NCBI GenBank assembly: GCA_017509065.1
Contig: JAFWQM010000217.1
Coordinates: 62,001 to 126,000 of the forward strand
Direction: 5' to 3'
DNA: 64,000 bases
DNA from: Clostridia bacterium
GTDB taxonomy: Bacteria; Bacillota_A; Clostridia; Christensenellales; Aristaeellaceae
Below, piece by piece: positions 44,050 through 52,602 of this stretch. Position 1 is the first letter of the stretch; every line of letters begins with the position of its first letter. The position numbers and the translations under genes are program-made. The notes under the pieces were generated by a model, which was given only the letters and a program-made list of their open reading frames with translations, was not told where the DNA came from and did no database searches.

Positions 44050-44093
44050 CAAAGAAAGCCACCGTTTTTTCAGCGGCGGCCTTCTTTGTTTTT
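44050..44093 (+). terminator. Rho-independent terminator after the ribose-type operon
   Basis: CAAAGAAAGCCACCG and CGGCGGCCTTCTTTG around a 9-nt loop, then TTTTT. Confidence 0.88.
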
Positions 44094-44113
44094 GCGCTTT
44101 TCCGGAGCGTTTT

Positions 44114-45001
44114 CTATTCCGCTTTCTTTTCCTCCGCGGGGTTCACATGGATCATGATGTGCTTCACCTTGGGAAACTGATGTTCAATATCGTTGTGCAC
44201 ACCCTCGGCGATTTCGTGGGCGTCGGTCAGGGTCATGGAACCGTCGGCGGCGATTTCCATTTCCACGTACACCCTGCTGCCGAATTTCCTCGTCATGAGC
44301 CGGTCGATGCCAAGGACGCCGGGATGGGCCATGGCGCAGGCGCGCAGCGCGTTTTCCGTTTCCTCATCAACGCTCTGATCCACCATTTTGTTGATGGCGT
44401 CGCGGAAGATGTCATAGGCCGCCTTGGCGATGAACAGGCAGATCACCAGGCTGGCAACGGGGTCGAGAATGGGGAAACCCAGCAACGCTCCTCCGATGCC
44501 GATGAGCGCGCCGATGGAACTGAGCGCGTCGGAGCGGTGATGCCAGGCGTCGGCCATAAGCGCGTCGGAGTCGATTTGTTTCGCTGCTTTGCGCGTATAG
44601 CGGAACATGGCCTCCTTTACCGCAATAGACAGCACTGCCGCCGCCAGCGCCAGCACGCCGGGCGCCTGCAAATCCTCCGGATGCTGGATTTTTTGCACGC
44701 CTTCGTAACCGATCATCAGCCCCGTGGCCAGTAGTATGCCTGCCAGCACGATGGCCGCGACGCACTCCATCCGCTCATGACCGTAGGGATGCTCCTTGTC
44801 CGATTCCTTGCCCGCAAGGTGCACTCCGATCATCACGATGAACGTGCTGAACACGTCGGACATGGAATGCACCGCGTCCGAAACCATGGCCCCGGAATGG
44901 GCTACCAGACCCGCCAGCAGCTTTACCGCCGACAGCGCGGCGTTTAAGTAAATAGATATCCTCGAAACCTTGAAAGCGATTTTGGCTGTGTTTTTCATCA
45001 T
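44114..45001 (-). CDS. Cation diffusion facilitator (metal exporter)
   Basis: 295 aa. Six-segment CDF exporter: intramembrane metal-site motifs HSGAMVSDAVHSMSD in the second segment and DAWHHRSDALSS in the fifth; HPYGHERMEC loop; C-terminal ferredoxin-like domain (about 210-290) ending KHIMIHVNPAEE. Exchanges cytosolic divalent metal for protons. Start at 45001 follows GGGGAAC. The leader matches the NiCo riboswitch, so Co2+/Ni2+ export is the best guess, although CDF sequence alone also allows Zn2+, Fe2+ or Mn2+. Confidence 0.93.
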   Translation of the reverse strand: MMKNTAKIAFKVSRISIYLNAALSAVKLLAGLVAHSGAMVSDAVHSMSDVFSTFIVMIGVHLAGKESDKEHPYGHERMECVAAIVLAGILLATGLMIGYEGVQKIQHPEDLQAPGVLALAAAVLSIAVKEAMFRYTRKAAKQIDSDALMADAWHHRSDALSSIGALIGIGGALLGFPILDPVASLVICLFIAKAAYDIFRDAINKMVDQSVDEETENALRACAMAHPGVLGIDRLMTRKFGSRVYVEMEIAADGSMTLTDAHEIAEGVHNDIEHQFPKVKHIMIHVNPAEEKKAE

Positions 45002-45032
45002 AGTCAGTTCCCCGTTCCTGTTCCCTATATAT

Positions 45033-45064
45033 AAAAAAGGGAACAAGCAAAGATATGCCTGTCC
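45033..45064 (-). terminator. Expression-platform terminator of the NiCo riboswitch
   Basis: Minus strand GGACAGGC pairs with GCTTGTTCC (one bulge, one G-U), followed by CTTTTTT. The left arm is also the 3' end of the aptamer, so metal binding should block this hairpin and turn the exporter on. Confidence 0.75.
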
Positions 45065-45123
45065 TGCAGAAAATATACGTCTGCTGCCGCTGCGCGGCCC
45101 GGCTCCCATGGGCCTGATCAAAC
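45056..45123 (-). promoter_or_regulatory. NiCo (czcD-type) riboswitch aptamer
   Basis: On the minus strand, in order: closing strand GTTTG, ATCAGGC, a short CCATGG arm, AGCCGGGC, CGC/GCGGC hairpin, AGCAGACG, then CTGCAGGACAGGC. The blocks CAGGC, AGCCGGGC-NGC, GCGGCA, CAGANG and NGGACAG in this order are the conserved core I know from NiCo riboswitches, which sense Co2+ and Ni2+ cooperatively. It lies between a strong promoter and a CDF exporter, the expected gene context. Confidence 0.8.
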
Positions 45124-45131
45124 CTGACAAT

Positions 45132-45160
45132 ATTATACATGAACCGGGAGTAGTTTTCAA
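45132..45160 (-). promoter_or_regulatory. Predicted promoter of the riboswitch-CDF unit
   Basis: TTGAAA, 17 nt, TATAAT on the minus strand; predicted transcript start about 45125, at the first base-paired strand of the riboswitch. Confidence 0.85.
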
Positions 45161-45242
45161 GCGTTATTTACCGGTTACGCCCGGGTCACACGGGGGAGCG
45201 CTAGCCATTCAGCTATAATTAAAACCCAAGAAAAGGAACGCC

Positions 45243-45627
45243 GGGGCCTCCGTGGCCCCAGACCCCACGGCAAGGGATTTCATCCCTTGCATCCCAATAG
45301 GCGAAATTACTTGGCTGGGCAAAGAAAACAACTTTCGCCAGTCAATTTGGGGTTGCGAAAGTTAGTGGCTTCGCCGCCGGGCCAGAAGCATAACATCGAA
45401 AGCACGCTATTCACTTTTAAGCAACAGCGAGAACCTGTTTCACTTTTCAAGTCAATAAACATCCGCTATTGCGGGTCCAGGGGCCTCAGCCCCTGGTTGG
45501 GGACGAATCGCCGATGACCGCCTGTGGCGGGAATCTCATCGGCGGTGAGATCAGCCGAAACAAGCAATCTCGCCATGAAGGCGAGTTGCGCCGTTTGAGG
45601 CTGCGGAACTGGGGCGAACAGCCCCAG
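45243..45627. repeat. Gene-free stretch packed with stem-loops
   Basis: At least seven local palindromes in 385 bp: 45243-45259 (GGGGCC), 45271-45289 (CAAGGGA), 45330-45363 (AACTTTCGC), 45477-45496 (CCAGGGGC), 45511-45542 (CCGATGA with inner CCGCC), 45565-45588 (CTCGCC) and 45609-45627 (CTGGGGC), each with its complement. No open frame carries a ribosome binding site. Could be a structured RNA or a pile of inserted palindromic repeats. The gap on either side (45161-45242, 45628-45737) shows nothing else. Confidence 0.75.
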
Positions 45628-45737
45628 CGTAACCCTCTGTAACTGGCCTCGATACCTGAATAGAAATTGGAATGAAAAAACAGATGCCGCTTCTGAAATA
45701 ATTATCGCGGCAGGCCTCCAAATCGTCTGATCCGCCA

Positions 45738-45766
45738 TTGTGAATTTGGGAAGAATATAGTATAAT
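45738..45766 (+). promoter_or_regulatory. Predicted promoter of the lipoprotein gene
   Basis: TTGTGA, 17 nt, TATAAT; ATG at 45798 follows about 25 nt after the predicted start. Confidence 0.75.
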
Positions 45767-45797
45767 CGATTCTGACAAGAGTTGGAGGTTTCGGAAG

Positions 45798-46622
45798 ATG
45801 CGGAAACAGAAAGCAGTCTGCCTGTTGATCCTGCTCATGCTGCTGTTCAGCGGCTGCGGGAATGAGGACGCAAAGGACGCGGCTCCTTCTCCCACACCGG
45901 AGCACCCGGAAGCACCGGTCATTGTGGGCGAAGGGGAGCTGGCGGAAGCGGCGAAGGCTGTTATGTCCGTATACGCGGAGGAACTGAGCGCAGTGGCTGC
46001 CAGGAGCCTGGAGAACCTGACTTACACTATCCCCGTCACCCTCATCAACCAGTTTATTCTGGACGCGCAAGCGGCAAACGCGGAGCCGGCGGACGGCTAC
46101 TACCGTTTCTCCTGGTCGGAACGTGGGGATTACACGTATGAAACGACCGTGGATGACGCGCCAGAAATCGAAAGCGTCACGCCTGATCCACGCGACGAAA
46201 CGCCCATGGACAGCCAGCTGAACGGAGATTACGCTGTATCAGGCGGCGGCCTGTTCGAGCGGGTACGCAGCTATGAAATCGCGGAAACCGTTACACGTGG
46301 GCGGATGGAGATCAGCGATACGCTCAATGGGGAAGTGACAGGACACGAATACTTCGCGTTCAGCGTGCGGGACGGCAATCTTTATTTTGTGGACGCGACG
46401 CTGAACTTTACCATCGATCAGGACGGATTCAGCGCTCAGGCGGGTTTTTTGACAGCGGTTGGCGTTCTGCGCGCTGACAGCCTGGAGACCGTCGAATGCG
46501 CGTACACGGACCCTGAACAGTTTCCTGACCCGGCGAAAGTGAACTGGGCGGAGTTCATCGCATCCGCGGAACCGATCAACCGGCTTTCGGCGCAAAAAGA
46601 TCAAGTGACAATTTCACCGTAA
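45798..46622 (+). CDS. Hypothetical lipoprotein
   Basis: 274 aa. Signal peptide with lipobox LFSGC (Cys about 20), then a Pro/Glu-rich linker (APSPTPEHPEAP) and a 230-aa domain I do not recognise, with alternating polar/hydrophobic strands (GYYRFSWSERGDYTYETTV; GNLYFVDATLNFTIDQDG). Expected to be anchored on the outer face of the membrane. TTGGAGG precedes the ATG. Alone between a structured intergenic region and fba. Confidence 0.8.
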   Translation: MRKQKAVCLLILLMLLFSGCGNEDAKDAAPSPTPEHPEAPVIVGEGELAEAAKAVMSVYAEELSAVAARSLENLTYTIPVTLINQFILDAQAANAEPADGYYRFSWSERGDYTYETTVDDAPEIESVTPDPRDETPMDSQLNGDYAVSGGGLFERVRSYEIAETVTRGRMEISDTLNGEVTGHEYFAFSVRDGNLYFVDATLNFTIDQDGFSAQAGFLTAVGVLRADSLETVECAYTDPEQFPDPAKVNWAEFIASAEPINRLSAQKDQVTISP

Positions 46623-46646
46623 AGCGGGATAATTTCCGCCCAGGGC

Positions 46647-46675
46647 TGGTCAAAAAAGGAAAGTTCGTGTATAAT
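46647..46675 (+). promoter_or_regulatory. Predicted promoter of fba
   Basis: TGGTCA, 17 nt, TATAAT; about 43 nt before the ATG of fba. Confidence 0.6.
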
Positions 46676-46723
46676 AAAGAAGTCCGGTATTCCCTGAATT
46701 GAAATGAGAGAGGATGATTACAA

Positions 46724-47689
46724 ATGGCTCTGGTTACTTCCAAGGAAATGTTCAAAAAGGCTTATGACGGCGGTTACGCCATCGGCGCTTTCAACGTGAA
46801 CAACATGGAAATCGTGCAGGGCATCACCGAAGCGGCCAAGATGGAAAACGCTCCCGTGATCCTGCAGGTCAGCAAGGGCGCCCGCGCCTATGCCAACCAC
46901 ACCTACCTGGTCAAGCTGGTGGAAGCGGCCGTCAAGGAAACCGACCTGCCCATCGTGCTGCACCTGGACCACGGCCCCGACTTCGAGACCTGCAAGAGCT
47001 GCATCGACGGTGGTTTCACCTCCGTCATGATCGACAAGAGCGGCCTGCCCTTTGAAGAGAACATCAAGGAAACCAAGCGTGTTGTGGAATATGCCCACGA
47101 TCACGGCGTCGTGGTCGAAGCTGAACTCGGCACCCTGGCCGGCGTGGAAGATGAAGTGAACGTTTCTGCTGAGGATTCCTCCTACACCCGTCCTGAAGAA
47201 GTGGAAGAATTCGTGACCCGCACCGGCTGCGACTCTCTGGCCATCGCCATCGGCACCAGCCACGGCGCTTACAAGTTCACCCCCGCCCAGTGCACCCGCA
47301 ACGCGGACGGCATCCTGGTGCCCCCGCCCCTGCGCTTCGACGTGCTCGAAGAAGTGAGCAAGCGTCTGCCCGGCTTCCCCATCGTGCTGCACGGTTCCTC
47401 CAGCGTTCCCCAGGAATTCGTGAAGATCATCAACGAATACGGCGGCAAGATGCCCGACGCCGTCGGCATTCCCGAGGAACAGCTGCGCAAAGCCGCTTCC
47501 CTATCCGTTTGCAAGATCAACATCGACAGCGACCTGCGCCTGGCTTTCACCGCCATGATCCGCAAGCACTTCGTGGAGCATCCCGATCACTTTGACCCCC
47601 GTCAGTATCTCACCGACGCCCGCGCCGCGCTGCGCGACATGGTGCGCCACAAGATCGTGGACGTGCTGGGCTGCAACGGCAAAGCCTGA
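46724..47689 (+). CDS. fba: Class II fructose-bisphosphate aldolase
   Basis: 321 aa. Splits fructose 1,6-bisphosphate into two triose phosphates in glycolysis. Zn-binding motifs: HLDHGPDFETCK, EAELGTLAGVEDEV, GTSHGAYK and VLHGSSSVP; phosphate-site KINIDSDLRLAFT. These are the class IIB (Fba/GatY/KbaY) motifs. GAGAGGATG lies ahead of the ATG. Not linked to the cggR cluster. Ends at a strong terminator. Confidence 0.96.
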   Translation: MALVTSKEMFKKAYDGGYAIGAFNVNNMEIVQGITEAAKMENAPVILQVSKGARAYANHTYLVKLVEAAVKETDLPIVLHLDHGPDFETCKSCIDGGFTSVMIDKSGLPFEENIKETKRVVEYAHDHGVVVEAELGTLAGVEDEVNVSAEDSSYTRPEEVEEFVTRTGCDSLAIAIGTSHGAYKFTPAQCTRNADGILVPPPLRFDVLEEVSKRLPGFPIVLHGSSSVPQEFVKIINEYGGKMPDAVGIPEEQLRKAASLSVCKINIDSDLRLAFTAMIRKHFVEHPDHFDPRQYLTDARAALRDMVRHKIVDVLGCNGKA

Positions 47690-47791
47690 TTTAACCCTCC
47701 TGCTCCGCTGTCAGAATTCGAATGAATTCCTGAGACGGGTTTTCACTTACAGACTGTTCAGGCAAAATGATCACTTGGACAGTTTCTGCAG

Positions 47792-47821
47792 CCTCCCGGA
47801 CTATCCACCGGGAGGTTTTTT
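47792..47821 (+). terminator. Rho-independent terminator of fba
   Basis: CCTCCCGG and CCGGGAGG with an 8-nt loop, then TTTTTT. Confidence 0.92.
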
Positions 47822-47892
47822 GCTGTAAGTTTTCACAGAGAAAATGCATGAACGGATACGCTGTAAGCCATTGACTGTATGAAATAATTATA

Positions 47893-47921
47893 TTGCGGGG
47901 AGACCGTATCTGTGGTATAAT
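47893..47921 (+). promoter_or_regulatory. Predicted promoter of the HD-GYP gene
   Basis: TTGCGG, 17 nt, TATAAT, with an upstream TG (extended -10). Leader about 55 nt. Confidence 0.75.
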
Positions 47922-47981
47922 ATAATTGATTTTATAGCTTGTCTGTTTTATTATGCACATTTGGCAAAGGGAGGGCTTCCA

Positions 47982-50123
47982 ATGCTGAAAGCTGCGGCTC
48001 ACCGGCGCTATGCCCGAAAACAGTTGGAGATAGGGCTGCTTGTTTTTGTTTTCGGCGTTTTGATCAATCTGCTTGGCACACGGATTGCTTCAAAGATTGG
48101 CGCGCCGGTTTTTCTGGATTCTATCGGCACGATGCTGACCGCGGCGCTTTGCGGTTATATTCCCGGAATTTTGGTCGGCTTCGTCACGAACATCATCAAC
48201 GGCATCATGGATTATACTTCCGCTTATTACGGCGCGATCAATATGATGATTGCCATCGCCGCGGCATGGTTCTCTCAGAAAGGGTATTTTAAAAAGCCGG
48301 CGAAGCTGCTGCTTGCTGTGCTCATGTTTGCGTGTATCGGCGGCGGGTTCGGTTCTGTGCTGACATGGTTCCTTTTCGGCCGCGATTTCGGCACAGGGAT
48401 TTCCGCTCCGCTTGCCCATCAAATCTATGACAGCGGATTGAACAGCGTTTTTTTGGCGCAGCTGTGCGCTGATATGGCGATCGACCTTCTGGATAAGTTG
48501 ATCAGCGTGGCGATCGTCGCGCTTGTGTTCAGGTTTATTTCTCCGTCTCTGTATGCAAAACTGGACTTTTTCCATTGGCGTGAATTCGGAATCGGCAGCA
48601 AGGATGGAAAGGAAAAAAAGACGTACCGCGCCGTTTCGCTCGGATCAAAAATCATGATTCTGATTGCTCTCGCGGTGATCATCATTTCCATCGGTGTTAC
48701 GTTCATCAGCTTCCGTCAGTTTCATGACGCCGCGATAGGCGATCAGTATGTGATTGCCGAAAGCTTGTCCCGCGTCGCTGCCGCGTTTATTGACGGCAAT
48801 CGGGTGCAGGATTATATTGAAAACGGAGAAAACGCGGAAGGCTATCTGGAGACGAAAGAGCATCTCTATTCAGTTATGCGAAGCTCCCCGGACATCGCGT
48901 ACGTATACGCCTATCAGATTCGGGAAGACGGCTGCCACGTGGTATTCGATCTGGACTCGGAAGATTTGGCGGGTGAACCGCCCGGCGCGGTGATCGACTT
49001 TGACACTGACTTTTACAGCTATCTGAACGACCTGCTGGCCGGAAATGAAATAGAACCTGTCATTTCAAACGGAACCTATGGCTGGCTGCTGACGTATTAT
49101 CGGCCCGTATATGACGACGCGGGCGTCTGTCAGTGCTACGCCGCAGTAGACATTTCCATGCCCCGGATCGTGACGAACGAACAGATATTTATGGCGCGCA
49201 CCATCTCGCTCTTCCTCAGCTTCTTTATCATGCTGCTTGCCGGCGGCGTTTTTCTGGCGCGGCATCGCATCGTGAAACCCATCAACGCGATTACGAAGGC
49301 GGCTCAGGCGTTTGCTTACAACAGCGAGGAAGCACGCGAGGACAGCGTGGAAAGGCTGAGAAAGCTGGACATCAATACCGGCGATGAGATCGAAAACTTA
49401 TACGATTCTTTCCTGAAAACAACTGAGGACACCGTTCGATATATCACCGAAGCCCAGGAGAAAAATGAAAAGATCGCTAAGCTCCAGAACGGCCTGATCA
49501 TGGTGCTGGCCGACGTGGTGGAAAGCCGCGACAAGTGCACAGGCGACCATATCAAGAATACCGCTTCCTATGCCAGAATCACCATGGAACAGATGAAAAA
49601 GGAAGGCGTATACGATGAGAGGCTTACGGAAGAATACATGCAGGACGTTGAAAACTCCGCGCCGCTGCACGACGTTGGGAAGATCCAGGTACCCGACGCG
49701 ATCCTCAATAAACCCGGTAAGCTTACCAGCGAGGAGTTTTCCCTCATGAAAACCCATACGTCGCTTGGCGGGGAAATCATTCAGCACGCGATTCAGGCTG
49801 TGTCCGAAAACGATTCTGGCTATCTGAAGGAAGCGAAAAACCTGGCGGAGTTTCATCATGAGCGCTGGGACGGCAAGGGCTATCCGGCAGGGCTGGGCGG
49901 GGAGGATATTCCGCTCTCCGCTCGAATCATGGCGGTAGCCGATGTTTTCGATGCGCTTGTTTCCAAACGCAGCTATAAAGACGGATTTCCCTTTGAAAAG
50001 GCGATCGGCATTATTCGGGAAGGCGTCGGTACGCAGTTTGATCCGTATATTGCTAAAGCTTTTTTGAACGCGCAGGATGAGATCCGCAAGATCACTGAAG
50101 CAAAGAATGATCTTTCCGCCTGA
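47982..50123 (+). CDS. Membrane HD-GYP-domain phosphodiesterase
   Basis: 713 aa. N-terminal region (about 20-200) with five or six membrane segments resembling an ECF-transporter S-component-like sensor (PGILVGFVTNIINGIMDYTSAYYGAINMM). Then TM at about 228-250, an extracytoplasmic sensor loop (about 250-405, dCACHE-like), another TM, a HAMP-like linker, and the HD-GYP domain (about 500-700) with HDVGKIQVPDAILNKPG and HHERWDGKGYPAGLGG. Such domains usually hydrolyse cyclic di-GMP; the metal and GYP residues are intact. Start at 47982 follows AAAGGGAGGG; the upstream TTG is less likely. Ligand unknown. Confidence 0.9.
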   Translation: MLKAAAHRRYARKQLEIGLLVFVFGVLINLLGTRIASKIGAPVFLDSIGTMLTAALCGYIPGILVGFVTNIINGIMDYTSAYYGAINMMIAIAAAWFSQKGYFKKPAKLLLAVLMFACIGGGFGSVLTWFLFGRDFGTGISAPLAHQIYDSGLNSVFLAQLCADMAIDLLDKLISVAIVALVFRFISPSLYAKLDFFHWREFGIGSKDGKEKKTYRAVSLGSKIMILIALAVIIISIGVTFISFRQFHDAAIGDQYVIAESLSRVAAAFIDGNRVQDYIENGENAEGYLETKEHLYSVMRSSPDIAYVYAYQIREDGCHVVFDLDSEDLAGEPPGAVIDFDTDFYSYLNDLLAGNEIEPVISNGTYGWLLTYYRPVYDDAGVCQCYAAVDISMPRIVTNEQIFMARTISLFLSFFIMLLAGGVFLARHRIVKPINAITKAAQAFAYNSEEAREDSVERLRKLDINTGDEIENLYDSFLKTTEDTVRYITEAQEKNEKIAKLQNGLIMVLADVVESRDKCTGDHIKNTASYARITMEQMKKEGVYDERLTEEYMQDVENSAPLHDVGKIQVPDAILNKPGKLTSEEFSLMKTHTSLGGEIIQHAIQAVSENDSGYLKEAKNLAEFHHERWDGKGYPAGLGGEDIPLSARIMAVADVFDALVSKRSYKDGFPFEKAIGIIREGVGTQFDPYIAKAFLNAQDEIRKITEAKNDLSA

Positions 50124-50212
50124 CGAGCCCTTCTGAACAAACAGGCCCGCAACGAAAATGAAACAGACGCAACGGATACCCGATGATTAAATCTACAGGA
50201 GGATAGACATCC

Positions 50213-51715
50213 ATGATGAACAAACGCTATCTGGTGGCGCTCGACCAAGGTACAACCAGCTCAAGAGCTGTTGTTTTCACGCTGGAAGGCCATATGGTTT
50301 CCGCCGCGGCGCAGGAGTTTCCCCAGCATTACCCGCAGCCCGGCTGGGTGGAGCATGATCCCGCTGACATTCTCTCCACCCAGATTGAAGCACTTCGCGC
50401 CGCTGTGCGCAAAGCGGAGATCGACCCCAAGGAAATCGCCGCGGTAGGCATTACCAATCAGCGCGAGACCACTTTTCTCTGGGAACGCGCAACCGGTACG
50501 TGCCTGTATAACGCCATCGTATGGCAATGCCGCCGCACCGCGCCGATCATTGAGCAGCTGATCAGGGACGGTTACAGTGACGTGATTCGTGAGAAAACTG
50601 GTCTGGTGCCGGACGCCTACTTCGCGGGCAGCAAAATCAAATGGCTGCTGGATACGCTGAACCTGCGCGAGCGCGCGAAGAAAGGCGAAATCTGCTTCGG
50701 CACCGTGGACAGCTTCCTGGCCTGGCATTTAGTGGAGGGCCATCCCCATGTGACCGACGCTACCAACGCAGGACGCACGATGCTGTTCAACCTGCACACG
50801 CAGGAATGGGACGACGAGCTGCTGTCCATCCTGGATATTCCGAGAGAGATCCTTCCCACAGTCGTTGACACAGCCCATGTGGTGGGCACGCTGCGCGAGG
50901 ACCTGCTGGGCGAAAAAATTCCCGTCGCTGCGCTGGTGGGTGACCAGCATGCCGCGCTGTTCGGCCAGGCGTGCTTCCGTGAAGGCGACGTGAAGAACAC
51001 CTACGGCACCGGCTGTTTCATGCTGATGAACGCCGGCGACAGGTTCCGCCTGTCCCAGTGCGGATTGCTGACCACCATGGCCTGGCGGCTGAACGGCAAA
51101 GCGACCTACGCTTTTGAGGGCAGCGTGTTCATGGGCGGAGCCACCATTCAGTGGCTGCGGGACGAAATGCGCATGATCTCCACTGCGGCGGAAAGCGAGG
51201 CCGTGGCCTCCCAGGTCAGCGATACCGGCGGAGTGTACCTGGTGCCCGCTTTCACCGGGCTCGGCGCGCCGTATTGGAACATGTATACCCGCGGCACGCT
51301 GGTTGGCATGACCCGTGGCACCGGCCGGGCGCACATCGTCCGCGCAGCGCTGGAAAGCATCGCCTACCAGAGCCGCGATCTGTTTTCCGCGATGGCTCAA
51401 GACTGCGGCAAGGAAAGCGGTTCGCTCCGCGTGGATGGCGGGGCCAGCGCCAATAAGCTGCTGATGCAATTCCAGGCGGACCTCCTGGGCGTGCCTGTTC
51501 AGCGTCCCGCTGTTCTGGAAACCACCGCTCTTGGCGCGGCGCTGCTGGCAGGTCTGGCAGTGGAGATCTATAAAGACCTGAATGAGACTGCTTCCGGCTG
51601 GCATGTAGCCGACTGCTTCTCACCGGCCATGGACGCCGCGCAGCGGGATAAACTGCTGACCGGCTGGCGCCGCGCCGTGGATGGGGCGCTGCATTGGGGA
51701 GAGATGAATAAATAA
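50213..51715 (+). CDS. glpK: Glycerol kinase
   Basis: 500 aa. FGGY-family kinase phosphorylating glycerol to sn-glycerol 3-phosphate. Motifs: VALDQGTTSSRA, GWVEHDPADI, GITNQRETT, NAIVWQCRRT, GDQHAALFGQ, KNTYGTGCFM, and the C-terminal LRVDGGASANKLLMQFQAD. AGGAGGATAGACATCC precedes the ATG. No glpF or glpD is next to it; the following PHP gene is 40 bp downstream. Confidence 0.97.
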   Translation: MMNKRYLVALDQGTTSSRAVVFTLEGHMVSAAAQEFPQHYPQPGWVEHDPADILSTQIEALRAAVRKAEIDPKEIAAVGITNQRETTFLWERATGTCLYNAIVWQCRRTAPIIEQLIRDGYSDVIREKTGLVPDAYFAGSKIKWLLDTLNLRERAKKGEICFGTVDSFLAWHLVEGHPHVTDATNAGRTMLFNLHTQEWDDELLSILDIPREILPTVVDTAHVVGTLREDLLGEKIPVAALVGDQHAALFGQACFREGDVKNTYGTGCFMLMNAGDRFRLSQCGLLTTMAWRLNGKATYAFEGSVFMGGATIQWLRDEMRMISTAAESEAVASQVSDTGGVYLVPAFTGLGAPYWNMYTRGTLVGMTRGTGRAHIVRAALESIAYQSRDLFSAMAQDCGKESGSLRVDGGASANKLLMQFQADLLGVPVQRPAVLETTALGAALLAGLAVEIYKDLNETASGWHVADCFSPAMDAAQRDKLLTGWRRAVDGALHWGEMNK

Positions 51716-51755
51716 ATCCGACATTGATATAAAATGCTTTGGAAGGGTCGAATCT

Positions 51756-52460
51756 ATGTACTTTTACGAGCTGCACATGCACACCGCCGAGACCAGCCGC
51801 TGCGGCCAGTCTCCCGCCCGGGATATGGTAAAGGCGTATTTTGACCGGGGGTTTTCCGGCATCGTGATAACGGACCACTTCATCAACGGCAATTCTTACG
51901 CCCGCGACAAGGAAACGTGGGACGAGAAGATGGATGCCTACCTGCTGGGCTATCAGGCCGCGAAGGCAGCGGGGGATGAAATCGGGCTGGCTGTTTTCTT
52001 CGGGGTCGAGTACACGCACATGGGCGGCAATGGGGAAGACTACCTGCTGTTGGGTCTTAAGCCGGAAAACCTGTATAACGAGCTTCGGGACTGCGACAGG
52101 TGGAGCATCGAATACCTTTGCGATGTCGTACACAGCCTGGGCGGTATCGTCATCCGTGCTCATCCTTACCGTGAAGCCGGCTATATCGCGCGCTCGGGCA
52201 TTGAGAGGCCGGGCCTGCCGGTGGACGCCATCGAAGTCTTCAACGCCGGCAATCGGGAGGAGAGCTTTAACGTGAAGGCCGTGGGAATGGCCATGCGGGA
52301 GGGAAAGCCTTGGACGGCTGGTTCCGATACGCACAGCGTGAGCACCGCCGCGACGGGATACGTGGGCTTTGAGCAGAAGCCCAAGGATTACGGCGAGCTT
52401 TGCAAATTCATCCGGGACGGAAAAGCCTTTGTGGTGTATCGCCCGATAAGCGAATCATAA
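51756..52460 (+). CDS. PHP-domain metal-dependent phosphoesterase
   Basis: 234 aa. PHP motifs: ELHMHTAETSRCG (first metal-binding strand), GIVITDHFING, FGVEYTHM, GIVIRAHPYRE and TAGSDTHSVS. The set resembles stand-alone TrpH/YciV-like PHP proteins that remove phosphate from nucleotides or sugars; substrate unknown. Weak GGAAGGG site before the ATG. Ends at a strong terminator. Confidence 0.88.
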   Translation: MYFYELHMHTAETSRCGQSPARDMVKAYFDRGFSGIVITDHFINGNSYARDKETWDEKMDAYLLGYQAAKAAGDEIGLAVFFGVEYTHMGGNGEDYLLLGLKPENLYNELRDCDRWSIEYLCDVVHSLGGIVIRAHPYREAGYIARSGIERPGLPVDAIEVFNAGNREESFNVKAVGMAMREGKPWTAGSDTHSVSTAATGYVGFEQKPKDYGELCKFIRDGKAFVVYRPISES

Positions 52461-52469
52461 ACGGAAAGA

Positions 52470-52517
52470 AAACGCCTTCGCTGATCCGTTTTGCGCGATG
52501 CAGCGAAGGCGTTTTTT
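52470..52517 (+). terminator. Rho-independent terminator of the PHP gene
   Basis: AACGCCTTCGCTG and CAGCGAAGGCGTT with a 17-nt loop, then TTTTTT. Confidence 0.9.
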
Positions 52518-52519
52518 GA

Positions 52520-52602
52520 GTTAGGAGTTAGGGAGTTATATAATGATTCAATGAGCGTAAGCCGTACCTGCGTATATTGGTTCGACTATATAAAACTCCT
52601 AC
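52520..52602. repeat. Family C inverted repeat, copy at the dapB end
   Basis: Left arm GTTAGGAGTTAGGGAG with TATATAAT, right arm ATTATATA-like then AAAACTCCTAC. The right arm runs into the dapB stop codon. Confidence 0.65.

Noticed and set aside
45287..45517. Small open frame in the hairpin-rich stretch
   Set aside because: No ribosome binding site, crosses several palindromes and has no recognisable domain.
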